From contig NZ_VWVM01000005.1 in NCBI RefSeq assembly GCF_008632075.1, forward strand, positions 62,001 to 126,000: a stretch of 64,000 nucleotides of DNA. Direction: 5' to 3'. This DNA comes from Candidatus Pantoea gossypiicola. GTDB lineage: Bacteria > Pseudomonadota > Gammaproteobacteria > Enterobacterales > Enterobacteriaceae. Positions 34,428 through 43,124 of this stretch are shown one piece after another. The notes under the pieces are model-generated. The model was not told the DNA's origin. It did no database searches and was given only the letters and a program-made list of their open reading frames with translations. Position 1 is the stretch's first letter. Every line of letters starts with the position of its first letter. A program made the position numbers and the translations under genes.

Positions 34428-34444
34428 CTGGCCTGCATCTTGCA
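34428..34444 (+). promoter_or_regulatory. Sigma54 promoter of nac
   Basis: CTGGCCTGCATCTTGCA has the -24 GG (34430-34431) and -12 GC (34442-34443) separated by exactly 10 bp, and TGGC-N7-TTGCA matches the consensus. It lies 67 bp before the nac ATG. nac is a known sigma54/NtrC-dependent gene in enterics. Confidence 0.8.
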
Positions 34445-34510
34445 AAATCTCTGTCATCAGAGCGATGGGCCAGACACCTTTCGCTATTCAGGGTAAGTGA
34501 CGGAGGCAAG

Positions 34511-35428
34511 ATGAATTTAAGACGACTGAAGTACTTTGTGAAAATCGTCGATATCGGCAGTCTGACGCAGGCAGCCGAAGTGCTGCACATCGCACAGCCT
34601 GCACTCAGTCAGCAGGTGGCAACGCTGGAGAATGAGCTTGATCAGCAGTTGCTGATCCGCACCAAGCGCGGGGTCACGCCAACGGAAGCCGGAAAGATTC
34701 TCTATGGCCATGCGCGTACTATTCTGCGTCAATGCGAGCAGGCCCAGACAGCGGTGATCAATGCCGGTCAGGTGCTGAGCGGCCAGGTGTCGATTGGACT
34801 GGCACCGGGCACGGCAGCCTCTTCGCTGACTATGCCGCTGCTGCAGACCGTCCGCGATCAGTTTCCTGAAATCCTGGTCTACCTGCACGAAAACAGCGGC
34901 AGCGTGCTGAATGAGAAAGTGATGAACGGTCAGCTGGATATGGCAGTGCTGTACGATCGCGCGCCGACTGCCGGAATCAACAGCGTGCCGCTGATGAAAG
35001 AAGATCTCTTCCTGGTCGGTGCAACCGATTACCCAGGTGCCAGCGTCGATCTGGCCGATGTGGCACAGATGAGCCTGTTTTTACCGCGCGACTACAGCGC
35101 AGTGCGCAAACGGGTTGATGAGGCCTTTTCACTGCGTCGCCTGAGTGCGCGCATCATTGGTGAGATCGAATCGATTTCAACCCTGACCGCAGCAATTTCC
35201 AGCGGCATGGGTGTCACCGTATTACCTGAATCCGCCGCCCGTGCGCTGGTGGGTTCGACGGATGCCTGGATGTCACGCATCAACAGCCCCTCACTGAGTC
35301 TGCCTTTGTCGCTGAACATCTCCGCCCGTTTGCCGCTGTCGCCTTCTGCACAGGCCGTGAAAAATATCCTGCTGTCACTGCTGAATAAGCCGCTGAATGA
35401 GGAGCGGGAGTTGATGTTAGTGAGTTAA
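34511..35428 (+). CDS. nac: Nac, nitrogen assimilation control LysR regulator
   Basis: The 305-residue LysR protein starts MNLRRLKYFVKIVDIGSLTQ and continues AAEVLHIAQPALSQQVATLE with KRGVTPTEAG; this is nearly the Klebsiella/E. coli Nac sequence as I remember it, and the length is the same. The HTH is at about 18-37; the effector domain begins near 90. Nac links the NtrBC/sigma54 system to sigma70 genes during nitrogen limitation. Its own promoter and enhancers are visible upstream. Unlike in E. coli, a 1.1-kb repeat block separates it from cbl. Confidence 0.93.
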   Translation: MNLRRLKYFVKIVDIGSLTQAAEVLHIAQPALSQQVATLENELDQQLLIRTKRGVTPTEAGKILYGHARTILRQCEQAQTAVINAGQVLSGQVSIGLAPGTAASSLTMPLLQTVRDQFPEILVYLHENSGSVLNEKVMNGQLDMAVLYDRAPTAGINSVPLMKEDLFLVGATDYPGASVDLADVAQMSLFLPRDYSAVRKRVDEAFSLRRLSARIIGEIESISTLTAAISSGMGVTVLPESAARALVGSTDAWMSRINSPSLSLPLSLNISARLPLSPSAQAVKNILLSLLNKPLNEERELMLVS

Positions 35429-35476
35429 GGGTGGAGGGATTTTGCCTGCCTGGCGGTGGGCTGGCTCTGAGAAGGT

Positions 35477-35724
35477 TTCGCCCGCCAGGCGTGAGGGAGT
35501 TTCAGCCTGCCCGTGCAGGCGGACGCGTCAAGGGGCGGACGCCCGCCCCTTAACAATCCCGGCGTCCGGCAGCCTGCGCGCCCCGCTTCGCGGGGTGCCT
35601 TCGTCACGCCCTGCGGCCAGCGGACCGGCCGGACGCGCCATCCCTGGCGCGAACCGTCCTTTCGCCGACGTCCTGTCGGCTCATCCTCGCCTCCGGTTGT
35701 TCCTCAGCGCTACGGATGCTTCTG
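35477..35724 (+). repeat. Hairpin-rich ~250-bp repeat, copy 1
   Basis: It begins CGCCCGCCAGGCG and ends TACGGATGCTTCTG. It contains several stems: AAGGGGCGG/CCGCCCCTT (35530-35551), CCCCGC/GCGGGG (35581-35595), GCGCC..GGCGC and GCCGAC..GTCGGC. Copy 2 is about 95% identical and in the same orientation, 306 bp away. Confidence 0.8.
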
Positions 35725-35782
35725 GCAGACCCCTGCCGGTGAGAAAATTACGCTGTGCAGCGGGCTTGCACTGAGCGGGTTA

Positions 35783-36028
35783 CGCCCGCCAGGCGAGGGG
35801 GAGTTTCAGGTTGCCTGTGCAGGCGGACGCGTCAAGGGGCGTACGCCCGCCCCTTGACAATCCCGGCGTCCGGCAGCCTGCGCGCCCCGCTTCGCGGGGT
35901 GCCCTCGTCACGCCCTGCGGCCAGCGGACCGTCCGGACGCGCCATCCCTGGCGCGAACCGTCCTTTCGCCGACGTCCTGTCGGCTCATCCTCGCCTCCGG
36001 TTGTTCCTCAGCGCTACGGATGCCTCTG
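35783..36028 (+). repeat. Hairpin-rich ~250-bp repeat, copy 2
   Basis: It begins CGCCCGCCAGGCG and ends TACGGATGCCTCTG, with the same series of stems as copy 1. In the first stem the changes keep pairing or fall in loops, which hints at constraint on structure. Confidence 0.8.
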
Positions 36029-36182
36029 AGAAACCCCCCGCCTGTGATTTCTTTTTGTTTTCTCTGGTGCTGTGTTGTCTGCTGAACTGCAAAGCCAATC
36101 CCGAAAACGTAAAGCGATAAAGTACCCAACACAAAAAGAAGAGATAAAAGCGGGGAGAGGGAGGCCGTCAGAACCGCTGAGC

Positions 36183-36418
36183 GTATGAGGGATTTCAGGA
36201 CGAGCGACAGGGATGTCGCGAAGAGGCGGGTTCGCGCCAGGGATGGCGCGTCCCGCTGGTCCGTAAGAAATCCGGAAGAAGCGAAGGGACCGCGAAGCGG
36301 CGGTGAAGCAGGCCGGAGCCCGGGGTCAAGGGGGCGCGGCGACTGGCGCCCCCTTGTCGGTCGCCTGCAGAGGCAGGTCTGAAACTGCCCGGCTCACCAG
36401 GCGAACGAAACCTTCTCC
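36183..36418 (-). repeat. Hairpin-rich repeat, copy 3 (inverted, diverged)
   Basis: Read on the minus strand, this stretch follows the same order as copies 1 and 2: GAGAAGGTTTCGTTCGCC, a TTTCAG-rich junction, a GGGGGCGC stem, GGACGCGCCATCCCTGGCGC and a GTCGCTCGTCC end. It is clearly diverged but keeps the stems. The two outer copies therefore face each other. Confidence 0.65.
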
Positions 36419-36566
36419 TGGCCCGTTCGCGCAGCGAACACCTCAGCGCATCAGCGCAACCCCCTTTATTCCCTAAAGTCATAAAGCCAAATTTTTTAGT
36501 ATTTCCTGTTATCAATAATAGTTCTTAACATCGGGGAATCAGATTATGTAAAGAGAGGTAAATGCC

Positions 36567-37526
36567 GTGAATTTCCAGCAGCTTAAAATCATCCGCGAGG
36601 CGGCCCGCTGTGAGTTTAACTTAACGGAAGTCGCTAACACGCTGTTTACCTCTCAGTCAGGTGTCAGTCGGCACATTCGTGACCTGGAAGATGAACTGGG
36701 CGTTGAGATCTTTATCCGTCGCGGTAAGCGCCTGCTGGGAATGACCGAACCGGGTAAAGCGCTGCTGACCATCGCCGAACGCATCCTTGATGAAGCGGGG
36801 AAGGTACGACGTCTGGCCGATGTCTTTACCAATGAAACCAGCGGCATTCTGACCATTGCAACGACCCATACTCAGGCGCGCTACAGCCTGCCGAAAATCA
36901 TCAAAGCGTTTCGTCAGCTCTACCCCAACGTCCGGCTGGAACTCAATCAGGGATCGCCACAGGAAATTGTCACCATGCTGCTGGCCGGTGAAGCGGACAT
37001 CGGTATCGCCAGTGAAATGCTGGTCAATAACAGCAGTCTGGCGGCGTTCCCCTGGTTCAGCTGGCATCATGCGTTGCTGGTGCCGAAAGATCATGAGCTG
37101 GTGCAGAATCAGCCGGTTTCACTGAGCACCCTCAGCCGTTATCCCCTTATTACTTACCGCCAGGGTATCACTGGCCGTTCGCGGGTTGACCGTGCATTCC
37201 AGTCGGCGGGTTTAAAACCGGATATCGTGCTCAGCGCCCAGGACTCCGACGTGGTAAAAACCTACGTTAAACTTGGTCTCGGCGTTGGGATACTGGCCGA
37301 TCAGGCGTGTGAAACGGAAGAGAGTGAAGAGCTGGTACGCATCGACGCCACACATCTGTTTGATGCCAGCACCGTCTGGCTCGGCCTCAAGCGTGGACAG
37401 CTGCAGCGCAATTATGTCTGGCAGTTTCTGGAACTCTGCAACGCTAATCTGTCGCTGGAGGAGATCAAACGCCAGGCACTCTCCTACAGTAATGACGACG
37501 AACCGGTCATCGACTTCCAGATTTAA
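36567..37526 (+). CDS. cbl: Cbl, CysB-like LysR regulator
   Basis: The 319-residue protein begins MNFQQLKIIREAARCEFNLT and contains ANTLFTSQSGVSRHIRDLED, ATTHTQARYSLPK and YRQGITGRSR, matching Cbl (316 residues in E. coli) closely from memory. Cbl activates sulfonate-use genes (ssu, tau) in sulfate starvation. Its pairing with nac near asn tRNA genes is conserved. It ends in a long C-terminal acidic tail (SNDDEPVIDFQI). Confidence 0.9.
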   Translation: MNFQQLKIIREAARCEFNLTEVANTLFTSQSGVSRHIRDLEDELGVEIFIRRGKRLLGMTEPGKALLTIAERILDEAGKVRRLADVFTNETSGILTIATTHTQARYSLPKIIKAFRQLYPNVRLELNQGSPQEIVTMLLAGEADIGIASEMLVNNSSLAAFPWFSWHHALLVPKDHELVQNQPVSLSTLSRYPLITYRQGITGRSRVDRAFQSAGLKPDIVLSAQDSDVVKTYVKLGLGVGILADQACETEESEELVRIDATHLFDASTVWLGLKRGQLQRNYVWQFLELCNANLSLEEIKRQALSYSNDDEPVIDFQI

Positions 37527-37533
37527 AGCGCGT

Positions 37534-37553
37534 GCGCATCCCACCGGATGCGC
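37534..37553 (+). terminator. Terminator-like stem after cbl
   Basis: GCGCATCC (37534-37541) pairs with GGATGCGC (37546-37553) around a 4-nt loop, 8 bp after the cbl stop. The following sequence has only a short T-run, so termination may be partial. Confidence 0.45.
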
Positions 37554-37686
37554 GCCCATTTCCGCACAGCATAAAATTTCAAATCCCCGCGAAAAACTCT
37601 TTAACTGACCTTTCTGACCCCGCACAACAACATCCTGCGCTGACCCGGCGCGATAAAGTGGAATCAGCTGACCACAAGGGGATGTT

Positions 37687-39144
37687 ATGTCGCGATTACA
37701 ACTTAAAGACAGCGATCTGTTGCGCCAGCAGGCGCTGTTTGCCGGAGGCTGGCAGGATGCACATCAGGGTGCCACGCTGCCGGTTACCGATCCCGCCACG
37801 AGCGAAACGCTGGCGACTATTCCGGCGCTGGGCCGTGCGGAAACAGAGCAGGCGATAGCCTATGCGGAAACGGTACGCATCAGCTGGGGCAAAACCACTA
37901 ACGCCAGCCGTGCCGCACTGCTGGAAAAATGGCATCAGCTGATTATTGAACATGCTGATGACCTGGCAATCATCATGACTGCCGAGCAGGGCAAACCGCT
38001 GGCGGAAGCCAGAGGTGAAGTACTCTACGGAGCCAGTTTTGTGAAATGGTTCGCGGAAGAGGCGCGCCGTATCTATGGCGACACCATTCCTGCGCCCAGC
38101 GATGACCGGCGCATTCTGGTGCTGAAACAGCCGGTAGGCGTTGCCGCCGCCATCACACCCTGGAACTTCCCGATTGCGATGATCACCCGCAAGGTGGCCC
38201 CCGCGCTGGCCGCCGGATGCCCGATTATCGTCAAGCCTTCTGAATTAACGCCGCTCTCGGCGCTGGCGCTGGCAGTACTGGCAGAGCGTGCCGGTTTCCC
38301 GTCAGGCGTATTACAGGTACTCACCGGCCTGCCTACGGAGATTGGCGCGGCACTGACTGGTAGCCGTACGGTACGTAAAATCTCCTTTACCGGCTCGACC
38401 CGCATCGGGCAGTTATTAATGCAGCAGAGCGCTGACAGCATCAAACGTCTGAGCCTGGAGCTGGGCGGCAACGCGCCGCTGATCGTGTTCGATGATGCCG
38501 ACATTGAGATTGCGGTCGCGGGTGTCATGCTCAGCAAGTTCCGCAACGCCGGGCAGACCTGCGTCTGCGCCAACCGCATCCTGGTGCAGCGCAATATCTA
38601 TCCGCGCTTCACCGCGCGACTGCTGGAGGCGGTCGCCACCCTGAAAGTGGGTGATGGCTTTGCGCCCGACAGCACCATTGGTCCGCTGATCAACCCCCGC
38701 GCGGTAGAGAAGGTGAATGGTCACATCGATGATGCACTCAGCCAGGGGGCCACGCTGCTGGTCGGCGGCATCAGCCAGGGCAACGGCACCTTTGTGCAGC
38801 CCACGGTGCTCGGCGAGGTCACGTCCAGCATGCGCATCGCCCATGAAGAAACATTCGGTCCGGTCGCGCCCCTGTTTATCTTTGATAATGAAGAAGAGGC
38901 GATCGCGATGGCGAATGACACGCCTTACGGCCTGGGCGCCTACTTCTTTACCGAAAATATCCGGCGTGCCTGGCGGGTGGCGGAGGCGCTGGAGTTTGGC
39001 ATGATCGGCTTTAATACCGGGGCGATTTCTCTTGAAGTTGCTCCCTTTGGTGGCGTGAAACTTTCCGGTATTGGCCGGGAAGGATCCCGCTACGGAATTG
39101 ATGAATATCTGGAACAGAAAACGTTTCACATTGGCAGTCTGTAA
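37687..39144 (+). CDS. gabD: NAD(P)-dependent succinate-semialdehyde dehydrogenase, GabD-like
   Basis: The 485-residue aldehyde dehydrogenase has PWNFPIAMITRKVAPALAAG, FTGSTRIGQLL, the general base region LELGGNAP and the catalytic cysteine in RNAGQTCVCANR, the last being characteristic of GabD. It converts succinate semialdehyde to succinate, the final step of GABA breakdown. It is monocistronic, with its own terminator, and stands beside an operon that contains a GABA-type aminotransferase, so the two may work together. Confidence 0.88.
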   Translation: MSRLQLKDSDLLRQQALFAGGWQDAHQGATLPVTDPATSETLATIPALGRAETEQAIAYAETVRISWGKTTNASRAALLEKWHQLIIEHADDLAIIMTAEQGKPLAEARGEVLYGASFVKWFAEEARRIYGDTIPAPSDDRRILVLKQPVGVAAAITPWNFPIAMITRKVAPALAAGCPIIVKPSELTPLSALALAVLAERAGFPSGVLQVLTGLPTEIGAALTGSRTVRKISFTGSTRIGQLLMQQSADSIKRLSLELGGNAPLIVFDDADIEIAVAGVMLSKFRNAGQTCVCANRILVQRNIYPRFTARLLEAVATLKVGDGFAPDSTIGPLINPRAVEKVNGHIDDALSQGATLLVGGISQGNGTFVQPTVLGEVTSSMRIAHEETFGPVAPLFIFDNEEEAIAMANDTPYGLGAYFFTENIRRAWRVAEALEFGMIGFNTGAISLEVAPFGGVKLSGIGREGSRYGIDEYLEQKTFHIGSL

Positions 39145-39160
39145 TTAAATATGACCAAAA

Positions 39161-39190
39161 CGTCAGCCGGACGATCTGGCTGGCGTTTTT
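39161..39190 (+). terminator. Terminator after gabD
   Basis: CGTCAGCC (39161-39168) pairs with GGCTGGCG (39178-39185, one G-U) and is followed by TTTTT. It lies 17 bp after the gabD stop. Confidence 0.8.
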
Positions 39191-39332
39191 TATGCCTGAC
39201 GCACAGAATTATTTCCACGGCGTCAAATAATCCACTTTAAAAAGTAAAGAATTTATCCGGGATGTGAGGCCCGTCGGTAAATGGGTGTGTCATGAACGCA
39301 GAAATGAGCAGCCTGAGCCGGAATATCCGCTT

Positions 39333-39360
39333 TGGTGCAATTTCCGTGCAGGTTGCACCA
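39333..39360. promoter_or_regulatory. Inverted repeat, candidate enhancer site
   Basis: TGGTGCAA (39333-39340) and TTGCACCA (39353-39360) are perfect inverse copies with a 12-bp spacer. The half sites resemble those of NtrC but in outward orientation. They lie about 145 bp upstream of the sigma54-like promoter, so another sigma54 activator or NtrC may bind here. Confidence 0.5.
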
Positions 39361-39488
39361 GCAGGGCGCATAAATTTTGTGAAGTAAATCATCTGTTTAA
39401 TTGTTCGGCAAATCCGCAAAAATTACCCCGGCAATACGGCAGAAAATTTTTTTGCGCTGTTTTAAACGCATTTTTATTTTTTGTCCGG

Positions 39489-39505
39489 CTGGCATACTTT
39501 CTGCA
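39489..39505 (+). promoter_or_regulatory. Sigma54-like promoter of the catabolic operon
   Basis: CTGGCATACTTTCTGCA carries the -24 GG (39491-39492) and -12 GC (39503-39504) with the required 10-bp spacing. One base differs from the -12 consensus TTGCA. It is 86 bp before the first ATG. Confidence 0.6.
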
Positions 39506-39590
39506 TTAGCTTATTAACAGCGCAGAAATCGCCAGTTAAAAACGCTAATAAGCCAGCAACTGATGGGTGTTACAAATAAGGAATTCTTCC

Positions 39591-41060
39591 ATGTTAAGTT
39601 TCGACCCTGAAAAAGTTTCTCTTCCGGCTGGCCATTATATTGGCGGCCAGCACTGCCAGAGCCAGGGCGCAGCCTTTGAGGTTAAACGTCCCTCTGATGG
39701 CAGGGTCTATGCCGCGCTGCAGGACGCCACGCCGCAGGATGTCGATCGTGCCGTCACCGTCGCGCATCAGGCGCTGAAAACCAGCGGCTGGTCTGGTTGT
39801 CCGCCGCGTGAACGCGGACGGGTATTGCGTCGCTGGGCGGATTTGATTGAGCAGGACGCGCTGCTGGCTCAGCTGGAAGCGCTGGGCTCAACGCGACCCA
39901 TCAGCGACGTGGTGCTGCATGAAATTCCGTTTACCGCCGAGGCGATTCGCTTCTATGCCGAATGCGCCGACAAATACAGCGGCGATCTCTTTCCCACCCG
40001 CGACAGCAGCCTCGGCATGCTGATTGCGGAACCCTATGGCGTCATAGCTGCGATTACCCCGTGGAATTTCCCGCTGTCGATGGCGTCGTGGAAATGCGGA
40101 CCCGCGCTGGCAGCAGGCAATGCGGTGGTGCTGAAACCCTCTGAACTGACCCCGTTTTCGACGGTGCGCATGGCCGAACTGGCGATTCAGGCGGGCCTGC
40201 CAGCGGGCGTACTGAACATTGTGCAGGGCAGTGGCGCGGTGACCGGCAGCGCGCTGGTGAAACATCCACTGGTGCGCAAAGTTTCGTTTACCGGCTCGAC
40301 CCTGACCGGCGCACGCATTATGAGTGATGCCGCACAGCACGGCATGAAACCGGTGACGCTGGAGCTGGGCGGCAAAAGCCCGCAGCTGGTGTTTGATGAT
40401 GCGGGTGACCTTGAGGTGCTGGCTCAGCGCATTCTGCGCGGCTTCACCGCCAACGGCGGTCAGGCGTGCGTGGCGGGCACCCGTCTTATTGTGCAGCGCA
40501 ACATTGCCGATCCGCTGGTTGAGCGACTGGCCCAGCTTTGCCGGGAAGTGAAACCGGGCGTCACCTGGCAGGAGGGCAGCCGCTATGCGCCGCTGATCGA
40601 TGAACGTCAGGGCAACAAAGTCTGCTCGGTCATTGAAGCCGCAAAAGCGCAGGGCGCAGAGGTGCTGGTGGGCGGAGAGCGCTTTGCTGACACCGACAAC
40701 GGCTGGTTCTGGCAGCCGACGCTGCTGAGCCATGTATCGCAGGATAACCCGGCGGTGCAGCAGGAGATCTTTGGCCCGGTGCTGACGGTGCAGACCTTTG
40801 ATGATGAAGAGCAGGGACTGGCGATGGCTGCGCACGACACCTACGGTCTCTGCGCCGGTGTCCACACCCTGAGCCTGCCGCGCGCGCTGCGGGCGATGCG
40901 GGCGATTGACGCAGGCACCGTCTGGATCAATCGCTATGGCCGCTCCGGCGACTTCATCATTCCCACCGGCGGTTTTCTCGGCTCCGGCATAGGTAAAGAT
41001 TTAGGGCGTCAGGCGTTTCAGGCCTGCCAGCGCCAGAAGAGCGTACTCATCGATTTCTAA
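39591..41060 (+). CDS. NAD-dependent aldehyde dehydrogenase
   Basis: The 489-residue enzyme has ITPWNFPLSMASWKCGPALA, FTGSTLTGARIM, LELGGKSPQLVFDDA and the catalytic cysteine in GGQACVAGTRL. It should oxidise an amino-aldehyde or other aldehyde made by the FAD oxidases of the same operon. The ATG at 39591 after AAGGAATTCTTCC is preferred over 39567. It is the first gene of a twelve-gene operon that ends at 54038. The substrate is unknown. Confidence 0.9.
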   Translation: MLSFDPEKVSLPAGHYIGGQHCQSQGAAFEVKRPSDGRVYAALQDATPQDVDRAVTVAHQALKTSGWSGCPPRERGRVLRRWADLIEQDALLAQLEALGSTRPISDVVLHEIPFTAEAIRFYAECADKYSGDLFPTRDSSLGMLIAEPYGVIAAITPWNFPLSMASWKCGPALAAGNAVVLKPSELTPFSTVRMAELAIQAGLPAGVLNIVQGSGAVTGSALVKHPLVRKVSFTGSTLTGARIMSDAAQHGMKPVTLELGGKSPQLVFDDAGDLEVLAQRILRGFTANGGQACVAGTRLIVQRNIADPLVERLAQLCREVKPGVTWQEGSRYAPLIDERQGNKVCSVIEAAKAQGAEVLVGGERFADTDNGWFWQPTLLSHVSQDNPAVQQEIFGPVLTVQTFDDEEQGLAMAAHDTYGLCAGVHTLSLPRALRAMRAIDAGTVWINRYGRSGDFIIPTGGFLGSGIGKDLGRQAFQACQRQKSVLIDF

Positions 41061-41087
41061 GCGCAACTGACAAGACGAGGGTGTTAC

Positions 41088-41756
41088 ATGGCACTGTTTA
41101 AACCGAAATTCATCACGTTTGACTGTTACGGCACGCTGATTCGCTTCGATATGGCCGGTGCGGCAGAACGCTGTTTCAGCGACCGCGTCGATCCTGAAGC
41201 CATGCACGCCTTCACCACCGACTTTGCCAGCTACCGGCTGGATGAGGTGCTCGGCGCATGGAAACCTTATTACGACGTGGTCAGCAATGCCATCCAGCGC
41301 ACCTGCAAAAAGTGGGGCGTTAAGTGGGACAAAGCCGACAGCGACTTCATTTACACCGATTGCGCCAGCTGGGGGCCGCACCCCGACGTGCCGGCCGGGC
41401 TGGCGAAAGTCGCAAAAGAATTTCCGCTGGTGCTGCTGACCAACTCGATGAAAGACCTTATCCCGCACCATATACCGCGTCTGGGTGCGCCCATCCACAT
41501 GACCATCACGGCGGAAGAGGCGGGTGCCTACAAACCGCAGATGAAGGGCTTTGAGTACATGCTGGATAAGCTTGGCTGTGGCCCGGAAGAGATCCTGCAC
41601 GTCTCCTCCAGCTTCCGCTATGACCTGATGACCGCCTACGATCTCGGCATCAAAAACAAAGTCTGGGTTAATCGCGGTCATGAACCGGCGAACCCGTACT
41701 ACCAGTACACCGAAATCAAAGATATCGGCGGCCTGCCTGGCGTCGTCGGACTCTGA
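41088..41756 (+). CDS. HAD-superfamily hydrolase, type II haloacid dehalogenase-like
   Basis: The 222-residue protein has the HAD nucleophile in FDCYGTL (Asp12), motif II LLTNSM, a lysine in YKPQMKGFE and a C-terminal VWVNRG. Genes of this type in amine or amino-acid catabolic operons rarely act on halogenated acids; a phosphatase or another hydrolase is equally possible. It lies 27 bp after the aldehyde dehydrogenase gene and 9 bp before the oxidoreductase gene. Confidence 0.85.
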   Translation: MALFKPKFITFDCYGTLIRFDMAGAAERCFSDRVDPEAMHAFTTDFASYRLDEVLGAWKPYYDVVSNAIQRTCKKWGVKWDKADSDFIYTDCASWGPHPDVPAGLAKVAKEFPLVLLTNSMKDLIPHHIPRLGAPIHMTITAEEAGAYKPQMKGFEYMLDKLGCGPEEILHVSSSFRYDLMTAYDLGIKNKVWVNRGHEPANPYYQYTEIKDIGGLPGVVGL

Positions 41757-41765
41757 GGACCCCCC

Positions 41766-43043
41766 ATGAAACTGGAATCGTTCTGGCAGGCCACGGCTCC
41801 CGCCTTTACCGGTGCTGCCCGCGAACCGCTGCCCGCCCAGGCGGACGTGGTGGTGATTGGCGGCGGCTTCACCGGCGTCTCGGCAGCCCTTAACCTGGCG
41901 CGCAGCGGCATCAGCGTGGTGCTGCTGGAGAGTGGCGACGTCATGAGCCAGGCATCGGCGCGCAACGGCGGTCACTGCAATACCGGTGTGGCGCAGAACT
42001 TCGCCTCGCTGGTGGCGAGTCAGGGGCTGGAGCAGGCCAGCCGCTTCTACCGGGCATTTGACGACGCGGTGAGCTACGTCCAGCAACTGATCCAGGATGA
42101 AGCGATCGACTGCGACTTCCGGCTGTGCGGCAAACTCAAGCTCGCCAGCAAAGCGTCGCATGTCGCCGGGCTGCGGGAGGCGTATGAACTGATGCGTCGC
42201 ACTGTGGACCCCGAGATCGAACTGCTCGACAAAACGGCGGTGCGCGACGAAATCGCCAGTGACAAATTCCACGGCGGCCTGCTGCAGAAGCGTGGTGGTC
42301 AGATGCACATGGGCAAGTTTGGCATCGGGCTGGCTGAGGCCGCCGCCCGCAGCGGGGCGAAAATTTACCCGCACCATGCCGTGACGAAGCTGGAACGTCT
42401 GAAGGGCTATCAGCACCGGATTCACACCGCGCAGGGCACCCTTCTGGCGGATAAAGTGCTGATGGCGACGGGCTGCTCCAACGTCGGCCCTTTCCCCTGG
42501 TTTCAGCGCCGCATTGTGCCGGTCGGCAGCTTTATTGTGGTGACGGAAGCGCTCGACCCGGCGCTGCTGCGCCAGGTGCTGCCCCATAACCGAACCTACG
42601 TGACATCGCTGAATATCGGCAACTACTTCCGCACCACGGCCGACAGCCGGCTGGTGTTTGGCGGGCGGGCGCGGTTTGCGGTCAGCAACCCGACATCTGA
42701 TTCGCGTAGCGGCGAGATCCTGCATCACGCGATGACGCAGATGCTGCCGCAGCTCGGCCAGGCAGAGGTGGATTATTGCTGGGGTGGCATGGTCGATATG
42801 ACCGCCGACCGTCTCCCGCACGCGGGTGAACAGGATGGCCTCTTCTATTCGCTGGGCTACAGCGGCCACGGCACGCAGATGTCGGTGTGGATGGGGCGGG
42901 TCATGGCCGATCTGCTGGCCGAAAAGCGCACTGAAAATCCCTGGCAGCGTGATGCATGGCCCGCGCTGCCCGGTTATCACGGCAAGCCATGGTTTTTACC
43001 GCTCGCAGGACTCTATTACAAAGCAAAGGATCGCCTTTCTTAA
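41766..43043 (+). CDS. FAD-dependent amine oxidoreductase, PuuB/DAO type
   Basis: The 425-residue DAO-family flavoprotein has the dinucleotide motif VVVIGGGFTGVSAALNLARS (about 27-46), SARNGGHCNTG and the C-terminal SLGYSGHGTQMSVWMG. Its layout resembles PuuB, the gamma-glutamylputrescine oxidase. With the aldehyde dehydrogenase and aminotransferase of the operon it suggests stepwise oxidation of an amine to an aldehyde and an acid (inference). Confidence 0.87.
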   Translation: MKLESFWQATAPAFTGAAREPLPAQADVVVIGGGFTGVSAALNLARSGISVVLLESGDVMSQASARNGGHCNTGVAQNFASLVASQGLEQASRFYRAFDDAVSYVQQLIQDEAIDCDFRLCGKLKLASKASHVAGLREAYELMRRTVDPEIELLDKTAVRDEIASDKFHGGLLQKRGGQMHMGKFGIGLAEAAARSGAKIYPHHAVTKLERLKGYQHRIHTAQGTLLADKVLMATGCSNVGPFPWFQRRIVPVGSFIVVTEALDPALLRQVLPHNRTYVTSLNIGNYFRTTADSRLVFGGRARFAVSNPTSDSRSGEILHHAMTQMLPQLGQAEVDYCWGGMVDMTADRLPHAGEQDGLFYSLGYSGHGTQMSVWMGRVMADLLAEKRTENPWQRDAWPALPGYHGKPWFLPLAGLYYKAKDRLS

Positions 43044-43124
43044 CGTCCCGTCGGGTGCTGGCCGCCAGGTTGCCAGCACCGCCAGAACATGATCCCGGTT
43101 CGCCTGACTATTGAGGGTAGAGAG

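Larger units (their letters stand above)
35429..36566. other. 1.1-kb non-coding block with three ~250-bp repeat copies
   Basis: The whole gap between nac and cbl consists of two direct copies and one inverted copy of a GC-rich hairpin element (listed separately), joined by short spacers. Several frames run through it, but they are repeated with the element, have proline/arginine-rich composition and no ribosome sites. I see no gene. Confidence 0.7.
39191..39590. promoter_or_regulatory. Regulatory region of the large catabolic operon
   Basis: No gene is credible in this 400-bp stretch. It holds an inverted repeat at 39333-39360 and a sigma54-like promoter at 39489-39505, arranged like an enhancer and its promoter. 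Confidence 0.55.

Noticed and set aside
35442..36120. Repeated Pro/Arg-rich forward frames
   Set aside because: They come from the duplicated hairpin element, differ in length between copies and lack ribosome sites; structure, not coding, is conserved.
39264..39509. 81-codon plus-strand frame upstream of the catabolic operon
   Set aside because: It covers the inverted repeat and the sigma54-like promoter, so the region is better read as regulatory.
41001..42980. 659-codon minus-strand frame
   Set aside because: It lies wholly opposite the HAD and FAD oxidoreductase genes, which have clear motifs and ribosome sites. Its histidine- and arginine-rich composition is typical of antisense shadow in GC-rich DNA.
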